In this document: positions 1-8,030 of the stretch, in pieces
Position numbering within the stretch: the stretch's first letter is position 1
Layout of the letters: every line of letters begins with the position of its first letter
Origin: Candidatus Enterococcus leclercqii
GTDB lineage: Bacteria; Bacillota; Bacilli; Lactobacillales; Enterococcaceae
Length of the DNA stretch: 64,000 nt
Reading direction: 5' to 3'
Assembly: GCF_009933135.1 (NCBI RefSeq)
Contig: NZ_MAEH01000014.1
Span: forward strand, 62,001-126,000
The notes under the pieces: model-generated
The model's database searches: none
Told to the model about the DNA's origin: nothing
The model's input: the letters and a program-made list of their open reading frames with translations, nothing else
Position numbers and translations under genes: made by a program

Positions 1-52
1 GGACCCCATTTTTCGTATAAAATTTCAGATTGTTGATTTTGATCAAATCCAC
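1..52 (-). CDS. folB: Dihydroneopterin aldolase, N-terminal end only (FolB-like)
   Basis: A reading frame runs off the left edge on the minus strand. It begins with GTG at 52-50 and has a good ribosome-binding site (GGAGG at 65-61, 8 nt upstream). The 17 visible residues, MDLIKINNLKFYTKNGV, resemble the FolB start, in which a short strand is followed by an aromatic-rich N-G-V or H-G-V segment. FolB converts 7,8-dihydroneopterin to 6-hydroxymethyl-dihydropterin in folate synthesis. Only the start is present, so the call rests on a short motif; the rest of the gene lies outside the window. Confidence 0.5.
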   Translation of the reverse strand, partial: MDLIKINNLKFYTKNGV

Positions 53-143
53 CAAAACAACCTCCAATCACAGTTTGGATAGAAAGCGACACAAATAGCC
101 AAGTGTTGCATTAGACCATTGGCCGCAAACTATCATTGGGCTT

Positions 144-149
144 ATTATA
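144..149 (-). promoter_or_regulatory. Putative -10 box for the folB-like gene
   Basis: On the minus strand the sequence reads TATAAT with a weak -35 (TCGACT) 16 nt upstream. It lies about 90 nt before the GTG start of the left-edge gene. The remaining 200 bases up to fba show only a weak 5-bp hairpin (AGCCG/CGGCT with a T-run near 164-188) and AT-rich sequence. Confidence 0.4.
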
Positions 150-356
150 CCAAGAAGCAGCCGCAAGTCGACTGTTTCCGGCTTTTTTAAAGATTTACGG
201 GGCTTAAACAGTTGCTTTAGTTATTTTTTCTATCAGGCAGACCGCTTTCTTTGTTTTAACAATCATTAGTTTTCTGAAAAAAGCCGGAAAATTTCGCTAT
301 TTTATTGTAAATCAGCTAAGAAAAAGTCGGTAACACTAGCGCTTAGCGGATAAGTT

Positions 357-365
357 TGCTAAAAT
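357..365 (+). promoter_or_regulatory. Possible extended -10 promoter for fba
   Basis: TGC-TAAAAT fits an extended -10 element (TG-n-TAnAAT) about 60 nt upstream of the fba start. No good -35 is seen at 17 nt. This is the best candidate in the 150 bases before fba. Confidence 0.3.
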
Positions 366-427
366 ATAAGCGTTGGTTAAGTCAAGGCTTAACAAATAAA
401 GTACTCAATTTTAGGAGGAATTTTATC

Positions 428-1297
428 ATGCCAGTAGTATCATCAGCAGAATTTCTGAAAGCAGCTCGTAAAGGCGGCTATGCAATCGGCGGTTACAACA
501 CAAACAACTTGGAATGGACACAAGCTATTTTGGAAGCTGCAGAAGCTAAAAAAGCGCCAGTTCTGATCCAAACATCTATGGGTGCTGCTAAATACATGGG
601 CGGCTACAAAGTTATCAAAAATATGATTGAAAACTTGGTTGAATCCATGAATATCACAGTTCCAGTTGCTATCCATTTGGACCATGGTGACTACGATGCA
701 GCTATGGAATGTATCGAAGTTGGCTACACTTCAGTTATGTTCGACGGCTCTCATCTGCCTTTTGAAGAAAACTTGGCAAAAGCTCGCGAAGTTGTTGCAG
801 CAGCACATGCAAAAGGTATCGCAGTAGAATGTGAAGTTGGTTCTATCGGCGGTGAAGAAGACGGAATCATCGGTGCTGGCGAATTGGCTGACATTGAAGA
901 ATGTAAACAAATGGTAGCTACAGGGATTGACTCTTTGGCTTGTGGTATCGGTAACATCCACGGTGTTTACCCTGAAAACTGGCAAGGTTTGGCATTTGAC
1001 CACTTGCAAGAAATCGCTGACGCTGTTGGCCATGAAGTACCATTGGTATTGCACGGCGGCTCAGGTATCCCTCAAGAACAAATCCAAAAAGCAATCTCTA
1101 TGGGTATCTCTAAAGTCAACGTAAACACTGAATTCCAATTGTCATTTGCTAAAGCAACTCGTGAATACATCGAAGCTGGCAAAGACCGCGAAGGTAAAGG
1201 CTTTGACCCTCGTAAATTGTTGGCACCTGGTAAAGCTGCCATCATTAAAGACGCTGAAGAACACATCGACTGGTTCGGTTCAGCTAACAAAGCATAA
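428..1297 (+). CDS. fba: Fructose-bisphosphate aldolase, class II
   Basis: Reversibly cleaves fructose-1,6-bisphosphate to dihydroxyacetone phosphate and glyceraldehyde-3-phosphate in cytoplasmic glycolysis. The 289-residue protein has the class II hallmarks: the metal-site segment IHLDHGD near residues 80-86, the Gly-rich HGGSG stretch near residues 208-212 and the NVNTE phosphate-binding segment soon after. The frame is open further upstream, but the ATG at 428 is chosen because AGGAGG sits about 10 nt before it and the protein then starts MPVVSSAEF as in the family. Codon use is strongly biased (GAA, AAA, GGT), which suits a highly expressed glycolytic gene. It is monocistronic and ends in a strong terminator. 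Confidence 0.95.
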   Translation: MPVVSSAEFLKAARKGGYAIGGYNTNNLEWTQAILEAAEAKKAPVLIQTSMGAAKYMGGYKVIKNMIENLVESMNITVPVAIHLDHGDYDAAMECIEVGYTSVMFDGSHLPFEENLAKAREVVAAAHAKGIAVECEVGSIGGEEDGIIGAGELADIEECKQMVATGIDSLACGIGNIHGVYPENWQGLAFDHLQEIADAVGHEVPLVLHGGSGIPQEQIQKAISMGISKVNVNTEFQLSFAKATREYIEAGKDREGKGFDPRKLLAPGKAAIIKDAEEHIDWFGSANKA

Positions 1298-1314
1298 TCT
1301 AACATTTGCATGAT

Positions 1315-1350
1315 AAAAATCCCTGCTTCTGATAGAGGCAGGGATTTTTT
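1315..1350 (+). terminator. Rho-independent terminator of fba
   Basis: Inverted repeat AAAATCCCTGC / GCAGGGATTTT with an 11-nt loop and a T6 tail, 18 nt after the fba stop. Confidence 0.9.
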
Positions 1351-1456
1351 CTATTTTCTGAGAAAGTCATTTCGGCTGCTACGGCCAACAAGCGGGAAGC
1401 CTTCTTACAAATTGTGGCCTGTGGGTTGTTACTATCAGCTCAGAGGGGGGAAAAGA

Positions 1457-1834
1457 TTATTTCTTCAATACCGCCAAGGCGGCCGCTGGGATTTCATCTT
1501 CAAAGACCTCTTCATAAGTCTCCACGTAAGCTCCTTTATTTTTCAACTTCAGGTAATGACCCACTTTTAGCTCGCTCATACCGGAAAATTCGATGGTTCT
1601 GGTTTGACCGTCTTTGTCCACTGCAGTTTGCCGATAAGTAGCGGTGCCGTAGCCGTTGACTTCATCGGCTTTTTTGGTTTTGACATAGACTTCACCTTCT
1701 GCTACCAGGGGATTGAAACGGTCAATGATGCCAGCGATTTCCCCACCACTGTTCTTGGTAAGCTGAGGAATCACCAGTAGTGCACCGCCAATTAATGTGC
1801 CGCCTGCGAGTAGTGTAATGAACAATTTTTTCAT
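1457..1834 (-). CDS. YxeA-family (DUF1093) exported protein
   Basis: A 125-residue protein with an N-terminal hydrophobic segment (residues 3-24) that acts as a signal or membrane anchor. A beta-rich domain follows. It carries the family pattern of a G-Y-G/Y-Q segment, a charged D-K-D-G-Q-T-R-T-I-E-F strand, and K-V-G-H-Y-L-K-L followed by a Y-E-E-V strand. These features match YxeA-like (DUF1093) proteins of about 110-125 residues, which are common and mostly uncharacterised in Firmicutes. The frame extends upstream, but the ATG at 1834 follows GGAG and starts the signal segment. It is alone and convergent with fba. No lipobox cysteine is present. Function unknown. Confidence 0.7.
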   Translation of the reverse strand: MKKLFITLLAGGTLIGGALLVIPQLTKNSGGEIAGIIDRFNPLVAEGEVYVKTKKADEVNGYGTATYRQTAVDKDGQTRTIEFSGMSELKVGHYLKLKNKGAYVETYEEVFEDEIPAAALAVLKK

Positions 1835-1989
1835 AGTTAATTCTCCTTTGGTTTGTTTGTTGCTTGCCCAGGGGCAGCTCAACTTGATGTTCTTATCTTA
1901 TCAAGGAGAAAATCGTGTGATATCGGCCTTGAGAACCAGTTTACTCTTACACTTTCGTCATTTTATCTCTCTTAGGTAAAAGAATAAAC

Positions 1990-2018
1990 TTGTCAATAGC
2001 GATTCGATGCGCTATGAT
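1990..2018 (+). promoter_or_regulatory. Promoter of the TPP riboswitch / thiD transcript
   Basis: TTGTCA - 17 nt - TATGAT, a near-consensus sigma-A promoter. The predicted start near 2025 lies just before the riboswitch aptamer. Confidence 0.75.
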
Positions 2019-2031
2019 GCAATCAAATCAC

Positions 2032-2116
2032 TGTTTGCAGGGGGACGCATTTGGCGTTGAGAAGGTAAAACCTGACCCTTTGAACCTGTTGGCTAACACC
2101 AGCGTAGGGAGCAACG
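2032..2116 (+). promoter_or_regulatory. TPP riboswitch (THI element)
   Basis: The segment contains the conserved THI-box parts in order: GGGG-A-GC, the GTTGAGAAGG equivalent of the CTGAGA motif, ACCCTTTGAACCTG, and ACACCAGCGTAGGGA. A closing P1 stem can form between GTTTGC (2033-2038) and GCAAC (2111-2115). It is followed directly by an intrinsic terminator and then the thiD-like gene, the usual layout for transcriptional control by thiamine pyrophosphate. Confidence 0.93.
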
Positions 2117-2164
2117 TCGAGCGCAGTCTTGTAGCTTTCAGCGGCTACCGACCCAGCGGATTCA

Positions 2165-2201
2165 GACACCTTCCTATTGCGGGAAGGTGTCTTTCTTTTT
2201 T
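2165..2201 (+). terminator. Riboswitch expression-platform terminator
   Basis: AGACACCTTCC pairs with GGAAGGTGTCT across a short loop, followed by a T-rich run (TTCTTTTTT). It lies 50 nt after the aptamer and 80 nt before thiD. This is the expected OFF-state hairpin when TPP is bound. Confidence 0.85.
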
Positions 2202-2280
2202 GCAAGGTGATTGTCAGAAAATCGTCAGCTTATTTACCAAAACAGTGAAAATCAGCCTAAACCCAAAGGAGAACAAGCAA

Positions 2281-3075
2281 ATGATGAAAACAGCATTGAC
2301 CATCGCCGGCTCTGATTGCAGCGGCGGTGCAGGGATCCAAGCGGACTTGAAGACTTTTTCGGCTCACGGTGTTTTCGGGATGTCTGCTATTACCTCAGTT
2401 GTCGCAGAAAATACGGTGCGGGTAATCAGCGTACAAGATATCACTCCCGAAGTCATTCAGCAGCAAATCGATGCCGTCTGTGAAGATATTTTTCCTGATG
2501 CCGTCAAAATCGGCATGCTGTCAGGAGTGGAGACGATGAAAGCCGTCGCAGAAAGCCTAGAAAAATGGCAGCCACAAAATATTGTATTGGACCCGGTAAT
2601 GTATGCGAAAAATGGTGCGCCATTGATGGCTCTGTCTGCCATCGAGACCTTGATTGAAAAAGTGCTGCCCTTGGCGACGTTGATCACGCCAAATATCCCG
2701 GAAGCTGAGTATATTGCCGGGATGAAGATCGAATCACTGGAACAGATGAAAGAAGCCGCCGCTGTGATTCAGCAACGCACCGGTGCCGCGGTTTTAGTAA
2801 AAGGGGGGCATGCAGCAGGGGATGCCACCGATATTTTATTTGACGGGAAAAGCTACTATAGTTTCAATTCTCCTCGGATCGACACGAAAAATACTCATGG
2901 TACCGGGTGTACCTTGTCTTCAGCAATCTGTGCCCAGTTGGCGTTGGGAGCGGAGATAAAAGAAGCCGTAGCTAGTGGAAAAGACTACATCACACAGGCA
3001 ATCCGCTATTCATTGCCATTAGGAAAAGGACATGGCCCTACCAATCACTTTTGGAAATTTTTTGCAGCAGAATAA
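2281..3075 (+). CDS. thiD: Hydroxymethylpyrimidine / phosphomethylpyrimidine kinase (ThiD/PdxK type)
   Basis: A 264-residue ribokinase-fold kinase beginning [26 protein letters not shown], the ThiD/PdxK signature. Other landmarks are [12 protein letters not shown], the LVKGGHA segment near residue 170, and the catalytic anion-hole motif [13 protein letters not shown] with the D/H-G-T-G-C core. ThiD phosphorylates HMP and HMP-P for thiamine; relatives phosphorylate pyridoxal or pyridoxine. The TPP riboswitch upstream argues for the thiamine role. The ATG at 2281 is chosen because AAGGAG lies about 10 nt before it; upstream codons fall inside the riboswitch. No other thiamine gene is adjacent. 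Confidence 0.88.
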   Translation: MMKTALTIAGSDCSGGAGIQADLKTFSAHGVFGMSAITSVVAENTVRVISVQDITPEVIQQQIDAVCEDIFPDAVKIGMLSGVETMKAVAESLEKWQPQNIVLDPVMYAKNGAPLMALSAIETLIEKVLPLATLITPNIPEAEYIAGMKIESLEQMKEAAAVIQQRTGAAVLVKGGHAAGDATDILFDGKSYYSFNSPRIDTKNTHGTGCTLSSAICAQLALGAEIKEAVASGKDYITQAIRYSLPLGKGHGPTNHFWKFFAAE

Positions 3076-3088
3076 ACCGAGTTCAGTT

Positions 3089-3117
3089 AACACCCGTCGA
3101 TTTTCGGCGGGTGTTTT
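3089..3117 (+). terminator. Rho-independent terminator of thiD
   Basis: AACACCCGTCG / CGGCGGGTGTT type stem (one mismatch) with T4, 14 nt after the thiD stop. Confidence 0.8.
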
Positions 3118-3292
3118 GCTAGAAACGAAGACCGCTAGCGAGTACTAAAGACTTAGCTATGAGGAAACCAGCTATTATTTAAATAAAAAAAGAGCTATCA
3201 TTTAGGATCACCACAAGCAGTTAGCTCGTGAATTTTTGAAGGAGCTGCGGCAGTAAGCAAGGGGATTTACTGTTTAGAAATGACAGTGCCTG

Positions 3293-3301
3293 TGTTAAAA
3301 T
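3293..3301 (+). promoter_or_regulatory. Possible extended -10 promoter for murA
   Basis: TGT-TAAAAT is an extended -10 match about 58 nt before murA. The -35 region (TTAGAA) is weak. The rest of the 280-base gap between thiD and murA shows no gene. Confidence 0.35.
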
Positions 3302-3358
3302 CGAAAGTGAATGTAGTCAATACATACCAATAAAAAACGTGATATAAGGTGACGATAG

Positions 3359-4630
3359 ATGAAAAAAATAAAAATTCGCGGTGGCCGTCCATTGAAGGGC
3401 GAAGTCACCATCAGCGGTGCAAAAAACAGCGCCGTGGCACTGATCCCAGCTGCGATTTTGGCAGATTCGCCGGTGACTTTAGAAGGCGTACCGGATATTC
3501 AAGACGTCCATTCTTTAATTGAGATTCTGGAAATCATGGGAGTGCGCACAAACTTTTCTGACAACACCTTGATGATTGATCCCACCGACATCGTGTCAAT
3601 CCCAATGCCGAGTGGTAAGATCAACAGCTTGCGGGCGTCTTATTACTTTATGGGAGCATTGCTGGGGAAATTCGGTGAAGCAGTTGTCGGTCTGCCGGGG
3701 GGCTGCTATTTAGGTCCTCGTCCTATCGACTTGCATATTAAAGGCTTTGAAACTCTCGGTGCACAAGTGACCAACGAGCACGGGGCAATGTATCTGCGAA
3801 CGCAGGATAAAACCCTTCATGGAGAACGAATCTTTTTGGATATGGTATCCATCGGCGCCACCATCAATATCATGCTGGCAGCGGTCAAAGCAGAAGGCCG
3901 AACGATTATCGAAAATGCTGCCCGGGAGCCAGAAATTATCGACGTAGCGACCCTTTTAAACAACATGGGGGCGAAGATTCGCGGTGCCGGTACCAATGAA
4001 ATTAGAATTGAAGGCGTAAAAGCACTTCATGGCTGTCGACATGCGATTATTCCCGATCGCATCGAAGCCGGTACCTATCTGGCTTTAGCCGCTGCGGTAG
4101 GTGAAGGAATCAAAGTAAACAACGTCATTTATGAGCATTTGGAAAGCTACATTGCCAAACTGGAAGAGTTAGGGGTGCCGATGTCGATTTCCGAAGATAC
4201 CATTGAAGTTGGAACAGCCACGGATTTGAAACCAGTTGTGGTAAAAACCTATCCTTATCCGGGATTTGCTACCGATTTGCAACAGCCCATCACGCCACTT
4301 TTAATCAAAGCCGGTGGTACCTCAGAAGTTATCGATACGATTTATTCTAAACGAATCAACCATATTCCGGAACTGAATCGCATGGGGGCAGACGGACAAA
4401 TCGAAGGCAACATGATGATTATCAATGGTCCAACAAAACTCCACGGAGCCGAAGTCGTGGCTAGCGATTTGCGGGCAGGAGCCTGTTTGGTAATCGCCGG
4501 GCTCATGGCGGATGGTGAAACGACTATCACAAATGTAGAATTTATCCTGCGGGGCTACGACCATATCGTCGAAAAACTCACAGCATTGGGTGCAGACATC
4601 GAAATGATCGAGGTAGATGAATGCCAATGA
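3359..4630 (+). CDS. murA: UDP-N-acetylglucosamine 1-carboxyvinyltransferase (MurA paralogue upstream of rho)
   Basis: Transfers enolpyruvate from PEP to UDP-GlcNAc, the first committed step of peptidoglycan synthesis in the cytoplasm. The protein is 423 residues, the full family length. Visible active-site features are SGAKNSA (Lys22-Asn23) and [14 protein letters not shown] with Cys116, the residue that fosfomycin alkylates in the family. Firmicutes usually have two MurA proteins. The copy next to rho is normally the second one (MurZ/MurA2), so this is probably that paralogue, but sequence alone here does not settle it. It starts with ATG after GGTGACGATAG and is 39 nt upstream of rho, likely cotranscribed. 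Confidence 0.93.
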   Translation: MKKIKIRGGRPLKGEVTISGAKNSAVALIPAAILADSPVTLEGVPDIQDVHSLIEILEIMGVRTNFSDNTLMIDPTDIVSIPMPSGKINSLRASYYFMGALLGKFGEAVVGLPGGCYLGPRPIDLHIKGFETLGAQVTNEHGAMYLRTQDKTLHGERIFLDMVSIGATINIMLAAVKAEGRTIIENAAREPEIIDVATLLNNMGAKIRGAGTNEIRIEGVKALHGCRHAIIPDRIEAGTYLALAAAVGEGIKVNNVIYEHLESYIAKLEELGVPMSISEDTIEVGTATDLKPVVVKTYPYPGFATDLQQPITPLLIKAGGTSEVIDTIYSKRINHIPELNRMGADGQIEGNMMIINGPTKLHGAEVVASDLRAGACLVIAGLMADGETTITNVEFILRGYDHIVEKLTALGADIEMIEVDECQ

Positions 4631-4669
4631 TTTACGGTGAAGAGCTGACAAAAAAAGACGAGGTGGCCC

Positions 4670-5965
4670 ATGGCTGATTATTTGACAATGGCGGAGTTGG
4701 AAAACAAAACCTTAAAGGAAATTTACAACTACGCAAAGCAATTCAAGATTCCTTATTACAGTCAGATGAATAAAAAGGAATTGTCCCTGGCAGTTATCCG
4801 CGCACAGGCTGAGAAACAGGGCTTTTACTACATGGAAGGAATCTTAGATATCATTGGGCAAGAAGGTTATGGCTTTTTACGGCCAATCAACTATGGCCCC
4901 AGTGCTGAAGATATCTATATTTCTTCTTCGCAAATTCGACGTTTTGGTCTTCGCAATGGAGACAAGGTAGCCGGAAAAGCCCGGCCACCTAAGGAATCCG
5001 AGCGTTATTATGGATTGATGCACGTAGAGTCTGTCAACGGCAAAGATCCTGAAGAAGCTAAACAGCGTCCTCATTTTCCGGCACTCACTCCCTTATATCC
5101 GCAAAGACAACTACAATTAGAAACCACTTCGGGACGTCTGGCTACCCGCATGATTGATATTTTCGCACCAGTGGGCTTTGGTCAACGAGGCTTGATCGTC
5201 GCCCCACCAAAAGCCGGAAAAACCAGTATCTTAAAAGAAATTGCCAACGGGATTACCGATAATTATCCCGAAGTAGAATTAATCGTACTTCTCATCGACG
5301 AACGACCAGAGGAAGTCACCGATTTGGAACGCAGTGTCAAAGGAGATGTGGTATCTTCGACATTTGACTTGCAGCCGCAAAACCACACGCGGGTTTCTGA
5401 GCTGGTCTTAGAGCGAGCCATGCGTCTGGTTGAAGACAAGCGGGACGTTGTCATTCTGATGGACAGTATCACTCGATTGGCTCGCGCTTACAATCTGGTT
5501 GTTCCTCCCAGCGGTCGGACACTAAGCGGCGGGATTGACCCGGCGGCATTATACAAGCCAAAGAAATTTTTCGGTGCCGCCCGTAATATTGAAGAAGGCG
5601 GCAGCCTCACCATCTTAGCCACTGCCTTAGTGGATACCGGCAGCCGCATGGATGACGTGATCTACGAGGAATTCAAGGGAACCGGTAACATGGAACTCCA
5701 CTTATCTCGGGAACTCTCGGAGCGTCGCATCTTCCCAGCCATCGACATCAAGCGTTCTGGTACCCGCAAAGAAGAATTGCTGATGACGGCAGCTCAGTTG
5801 GATGAAACCTGGAAGCTGCGCAACAATATGATCGGTGATGCCTTGGAATATACGGAACAGTTCCGCCAACTTCTGAAGAAAACCAAGAACAATCAAGCGC
5901 TCTTTGAAGCATTTTCCGAAGTTTCTTTCGGTCATAAAAATAATAGCCGGAATCAAAAAAGATAA
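4670..5965 (+). CDS. rho: Transcription termination factor Rho
   Basis: Hexameric RNA-dependent ATPase that terminates transcription. The 431-residue protein has an N-terminal Rho-N helix bundle (about 1-50), a cold-shock-like primary RNA-binding domain (about 52-125, with EGYGFLRP) and the RecA-type motor. Motor motifs are the P-loop APPKAGKTS at 178-186, Walker [16 protein letters not shown] near 258-272, and the Q/R-loop region [19 protein letters not shown]. The start follows a GAGGTGG ribosome-binding site. The gene lies between murA and rpmE2, the standard Firmicutes order. Confidence 0.97.
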   Translation: MADYLTMAELENKTLKEIYNYAKQFKIPYYSQMNKKELSLAVIRAQAEKQGFYYMEGILDIIGQEGYGFLRPINYGPSAEDIYISSSQIRRFGLRNGDKVAGKARPPKESERYYGLMHVESVNGKDPEEAKQRPHFPALTPLYPQRQLQLETTSGRLATRMIDIFAPVGFGQRGLIVAPPKAGKTSILKEIANGITDNYPEVELIVLLIDERPEEVTDLERSVKGDVVSSTFDLQPQNHTRVSELVLERAMRLVEDKRDVVILMDSITRLARAYNLVVPPSGRTLSGGIDPAALYKPKKFFGAARNIEEGGSLTILATALVDTGSRMDDVIYEEFKGTGNMELHLSRELSERRIFPAIDIKRSGTRKEELLMTAAQLDETWKLRNNMIGDALEYTEQFRQLLKKTKNNQALFEAFSEVSFGHKNNSRNQKR

Positions 5966-5993
5966 TTGCATCTGATTTTGAATCATGGTAAGA
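5965..5993 (+). promoter_or_regulatory. Promoter of rpmE2
   Basis: TTGCAT - 17 nt - TAAGAT begins at the last base of the rho stop codon and gives rpmE2 its own transcript with a leader of about 70 nt. Confidence 0.65.
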
Positions 5994-6024
5994 TGTTCAT
6001 GTTGTAAATCAGACAAAATGAACT

Positions 6025-6045
6025 CTGGTGCAGCAGATGGACCAG
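6025..6045 (+). promoter_or_regulatory. Leader hairpin ahead of rpmE2 (possible L31 autoregulatory element)
   Basis: CTGGT / ACCAG stem with an 11-nt loop sits just before the AAGGAG ribosome-binding site at 6050. Firmicutes rpmE leaders can carry an L31-binding structure. The position fits, but I cannot match the full known consensus by eye. Confidence 0.35.
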
Positions 6046-6066
6046 GGCAAAGGAGCGAAAACGACT

Positions 6067-6330
6067 ATGAAAAAAGATATCCATCCGGATTACCATCCAG
6101 TTGTATTTATGGACTCAACAACAGGTTTTAAATTCTTGTCAGGTTCTACTAAATCTTCACAAGAAACTGTTGAATGGGAAGACGGCAACACTTATCCGTT
6201 GATCCGTGTCGAAGTTACTTCCGACTCTCATCCATTCTACACTGGCCGTCAAAAATTCACCCAAGCAGACGGACGCGTGGACCGTTTCAACAAGAAATAC
6301 GGTCTCAAGGACGCCAACGCTGCGGAATAA
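6067..6330 (+). CDS. rpmE2: 50S ribosomal protein L31, type B
   Basis: An 87-residue ribosomal protein starting [28 protein letters not shown]. The motifs DIHP, S-H-P-F-Y-T-G and [11 protein letters not shown] are typical of L31. The zinc-binding CxxC motif of type A is absent, and the length and central insertion mark it as the type B, zinc-independent paralogue. In-frame codons exist upstream, but ATG 6067 has AAGGAG 12 nt before it and gives the canonical N-terminus. Confidence 0.95.
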   Translation: MKKDIHPDYHPVVFMDSTTGFKFLSGSTKSSQETVEWEDGNTYPLIRVEVTSDSHPFYTGRQKFTQADGRVDRFNKKYGLKDANAAE

Positions 6331-6367
6331 TTCTAACTTGCTTAGAATACTGTTGTGTCAACAGTTC

Positions 6368-6403
6368 AGAGGTTCTTCCTTTACCCGGAAGAGCCTCTTT
6401 TTT
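6368..6403 (+). terminator. Rho-independent terminator of rpmE2
   Basis: AGAGGTTCTTCC / GGAAGAGCCTCT, a 12-bp stem with one G-U pair, followed by T6. Confidence 0.9.
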
Positions 6404-6536
6404 GTCTACCTATTGATCTCAATAGTTAACCCTTCCATAAGTAGACTACTTCTCGCCTGTCGTGGGGGCAACGGATCAACTTAGAAAGTTCAGATTAAAC
6501 TGAAGGTACGGCTTTAACCATTTATTTTGTAAGGCA

Positions 6537-6570
6537 AAGAGCCAAAAGAAATTCCGTTCTTTTGGCTCTT
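6537..6570. terminator. Hairpin at the 3' end of the tetR gene
   Basis: Perfect 14-bp inverted repeat AAGAGCCAAAAGAA / TTCTTTTGGCTCTT with a short loop, 34 nt past the tetR stop. T-runs are short on both strands, so termination efficiency is uncertain. Confidence 0.55.
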
Positions 6571-6603
6571 ACTCCAGCTAAAATATGGTTTAATACAGTC
6601 TCC

Positions 6604-7197
6604 TCACAGCAAAAGTTCATAAGGGGCGATTCTTTTTGCGAGATCGATCATAGCGGCTATTTGCTCTGGTGTTTCCGTGGCGCCTTTGCGAATCCAAACC
6701 ATAATAATGGCGATGATGCTGGATAAAAGAATTTCCATGGCATAGTCTTCCGGGATTTCTTTTTTGGGAAACAGCAGTTGATTTGTGGTTTCAAGTTGGG
6801 CATGAATCATTTCTTCCATCACTTCTTTGATAAGGGTGGGAAAGTTAGGATCACCGCCTTTACTCGCCAGTGCCGCGACAAAGGGGAAGTCATCTTTTAT
6901 ATAATGCATGGCAGTTACAATCCGATCATAAGGGACTAAATCAATGGTTTGGCCATGCATGGTTGGAGTGGATGCATCATCTGACAACATAATTTGTTTT
7001 AAATCATAGATAATTTCCATTTCCAATTTTTCTAATAAGTCATACTTATCTACATAATGAAGATAAAATGTTCCCCGATTAATCTCAGAACCACGGGCAA
7101 TGTCGCTGACGGTTAGATTATCAAATCCTTTCGTGTTTAATAAATCGATAAAGGTTTTCCGAATATCATTTTTTGTTGATGTTTGACGTTTTTTCAA
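6604..7197 (-). CDS. TetR-family transcriptional regulator
   Basis: A 197-residue regulator with an N-terminal TetR DNA-binding domain: RKTFIDLLNTKGFDNLTVSDIARGSEINRGTFYLHYVDKYDLLEKL, the classical helix-turn-helix with the FYLHY motif. A helical ligand domain of the streptococcal/enterococcal TetR type follows. It is divergent from an ABC transporter that it probably controls. The GTG at 7206 abuts AAGGAG with no spacing, so the TTG at 7197, 8 nt after AAGGAG, is the better start. Family knowledge suggests repression relieved by a small ligand; the ligand is unknown. Confidence 0.85.
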   Translation of the reverse strand: MKKRQTSTKNDIRKTFIDLLNTKGFDNLTVSDIARGSEINRGTFYLHYVDKYDLLEKLEMEIIYDLKQIMLSDDASTPTMHGQTIDLVPYDRIVTAMHYIKDDFPFVAALASKGGDPNFPTLIKEVMEEMIHAQLETTNQLLFPKKEIPEDYAMEILLSSIIAIIMVWIRKGATETPEQIAAMIDLAKRIAPYELLL

Positions 7198-7209
7198 CGT
7201 AGTCACTCC

Positions 7210-7242
7210 TTAAATGAACACTTCGCTTAGTAGTGTCAATTG
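7210..7242. promoter_or_regulatory. Candidate TetR operator O1
   Basis: Contains TTAAATGAACAC followed by ACACT...AGTGT, an interrupted inverted repeat that overlaps the -35 of the ABC promoter. A nearly identical half-site occurs at 7279-7290. Confidence 0.5.
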
Positions 7243-7268
7243 CCAATTTCTATTACTCATTCTATACT
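7240..7268 (+). promoter_or_regulatory. Promoter of the ABC transporter operon
   Basis: TTGCCA - 17 nt - TATACT, flanked on both sides by the candidate TetR operators. The predicted start lies near 7275. Confidence 0.7.
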
Positions 7269-7278
7269 GAGTCCATCG

Positions 7279-7302
7279 TTAAATCAACACGGTGTTTTAA
7301 TT
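7279..7302. promoter_or_regulatory. Candidate TetR operator O2
   Basis: TTAAATCAACAC-G-GTGTTTTAATT, a palindrome centred on AACAC/GTGTT just downstream of the predicted start site. It shares its left half with O1 (11 of 12 bases). Placement would allow repression of initiation. Confidence 0.55.
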
Positions 7303-7318
7303 ACAAGGAGTGAGTCAA

Positions 7319-8020
7319 ATGAGTTACATCGAGGTAAAAAATAGTTGGAAAAGATACCAGATGGGTGACACGATTATTGCTGCAAATAATAATGTCAGCT
7401 TTGAAGTTGAAAAAGGTGAACTAGCGATCATTTTAGGGGCATCAGGTGCAGGAAAATCAACGATGCTGAACATTTTAGGTGGCATGGATACCAATGACGA
7501 GGGCCAAATTCTCATTGACGGCAAGGATATTTCAGGTTATAACGCAAAACAGTTGACCCGTTATCGTCGCGAGGATGTAGGCTTTGTCTTTCAATTTTAC
7601 AATTTAGTTCCCAATTTGACGGCTAAAGAAAATGTAGAGTTGGCCTCTGAAATTGTTGAAGGGGCGGCCGATCCGGTGGCGACTTTGAAGAATGTCGGTT
7701 TAGCTGATCGGATCAATAACTTTCCTGCGCAACTTTCAGGTGGGGAGCAGCAGCGTGTTTCGATTGCTCGAGCAGTGGCTAAAAATCCTAAAATTCTATT
7801 GTGTGATGAGCCAACTGGTGCATTGGATTATGAGACTGGGAAACAGGTGCTGCAAATCCTACAAGACATGAGCCGGGTGCAGGGGGCGACGGTGATCATC
7901 GTAACCCATAATGCAGCAATTGCACCGATTGCGGACCGGGTAATTCGCATGCGAGATGCCAAGGTTCAAAGTGTCGATCTAAACCCAAATCCAACGGCAA
8001 TCGCAGACATCGAATGGTAG
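7319..8020 (+). CDS. ABC transporter ATP-binding protein (MacB/LolD type)
   Basis: A 233-residue nucleotide-binding subunit with Walker [11 protein letters not shown]-loop FVFQFYNL, signature LSGGEQQR, Walker [13 protein letters not shown] and the H-loop VTHN. The closest group is the LolD/MacB/FtsE class that partners large FtsX-like permeases. A GTG nine bases upstream lies within the ribosome-binding site, so the ATG at 7319, with AAGGAG 8 nt before it, is chosen. It is 10 nt upstream of its permease, in the same operon and divergent from the TetR gene. Confidence 0.92.
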   Translation: MSYIEVKNSWKRYQMGDTIIAANNNVSFEVEKGELAIILGASGAGKSTMLNILGGMDTNDEGQILIDGKDISGYNAKQLTRYRREDVGFVFQFYNLVPNLTAKENVELASEIVEGAADPVATLKNVGLADRINNFPAQLSGGEQQRVSIARAVAKNPKILLCDEPTGALDYETGKQVLQILQDMSRVQGATVIIVTHNAAIAPIADRVIRMRDAKVQSVDLNPNPTAIADIEW

Positions 8021-8030
8021 GTGATACAAA

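Noticed and set aside
95-116. Sequence resembling the AAGTGTTGCATT end of an IS30-family element
   Set aside because: No transposase or matching second end is seen, and the minus-strand frame next to it fits the start of FolB better.
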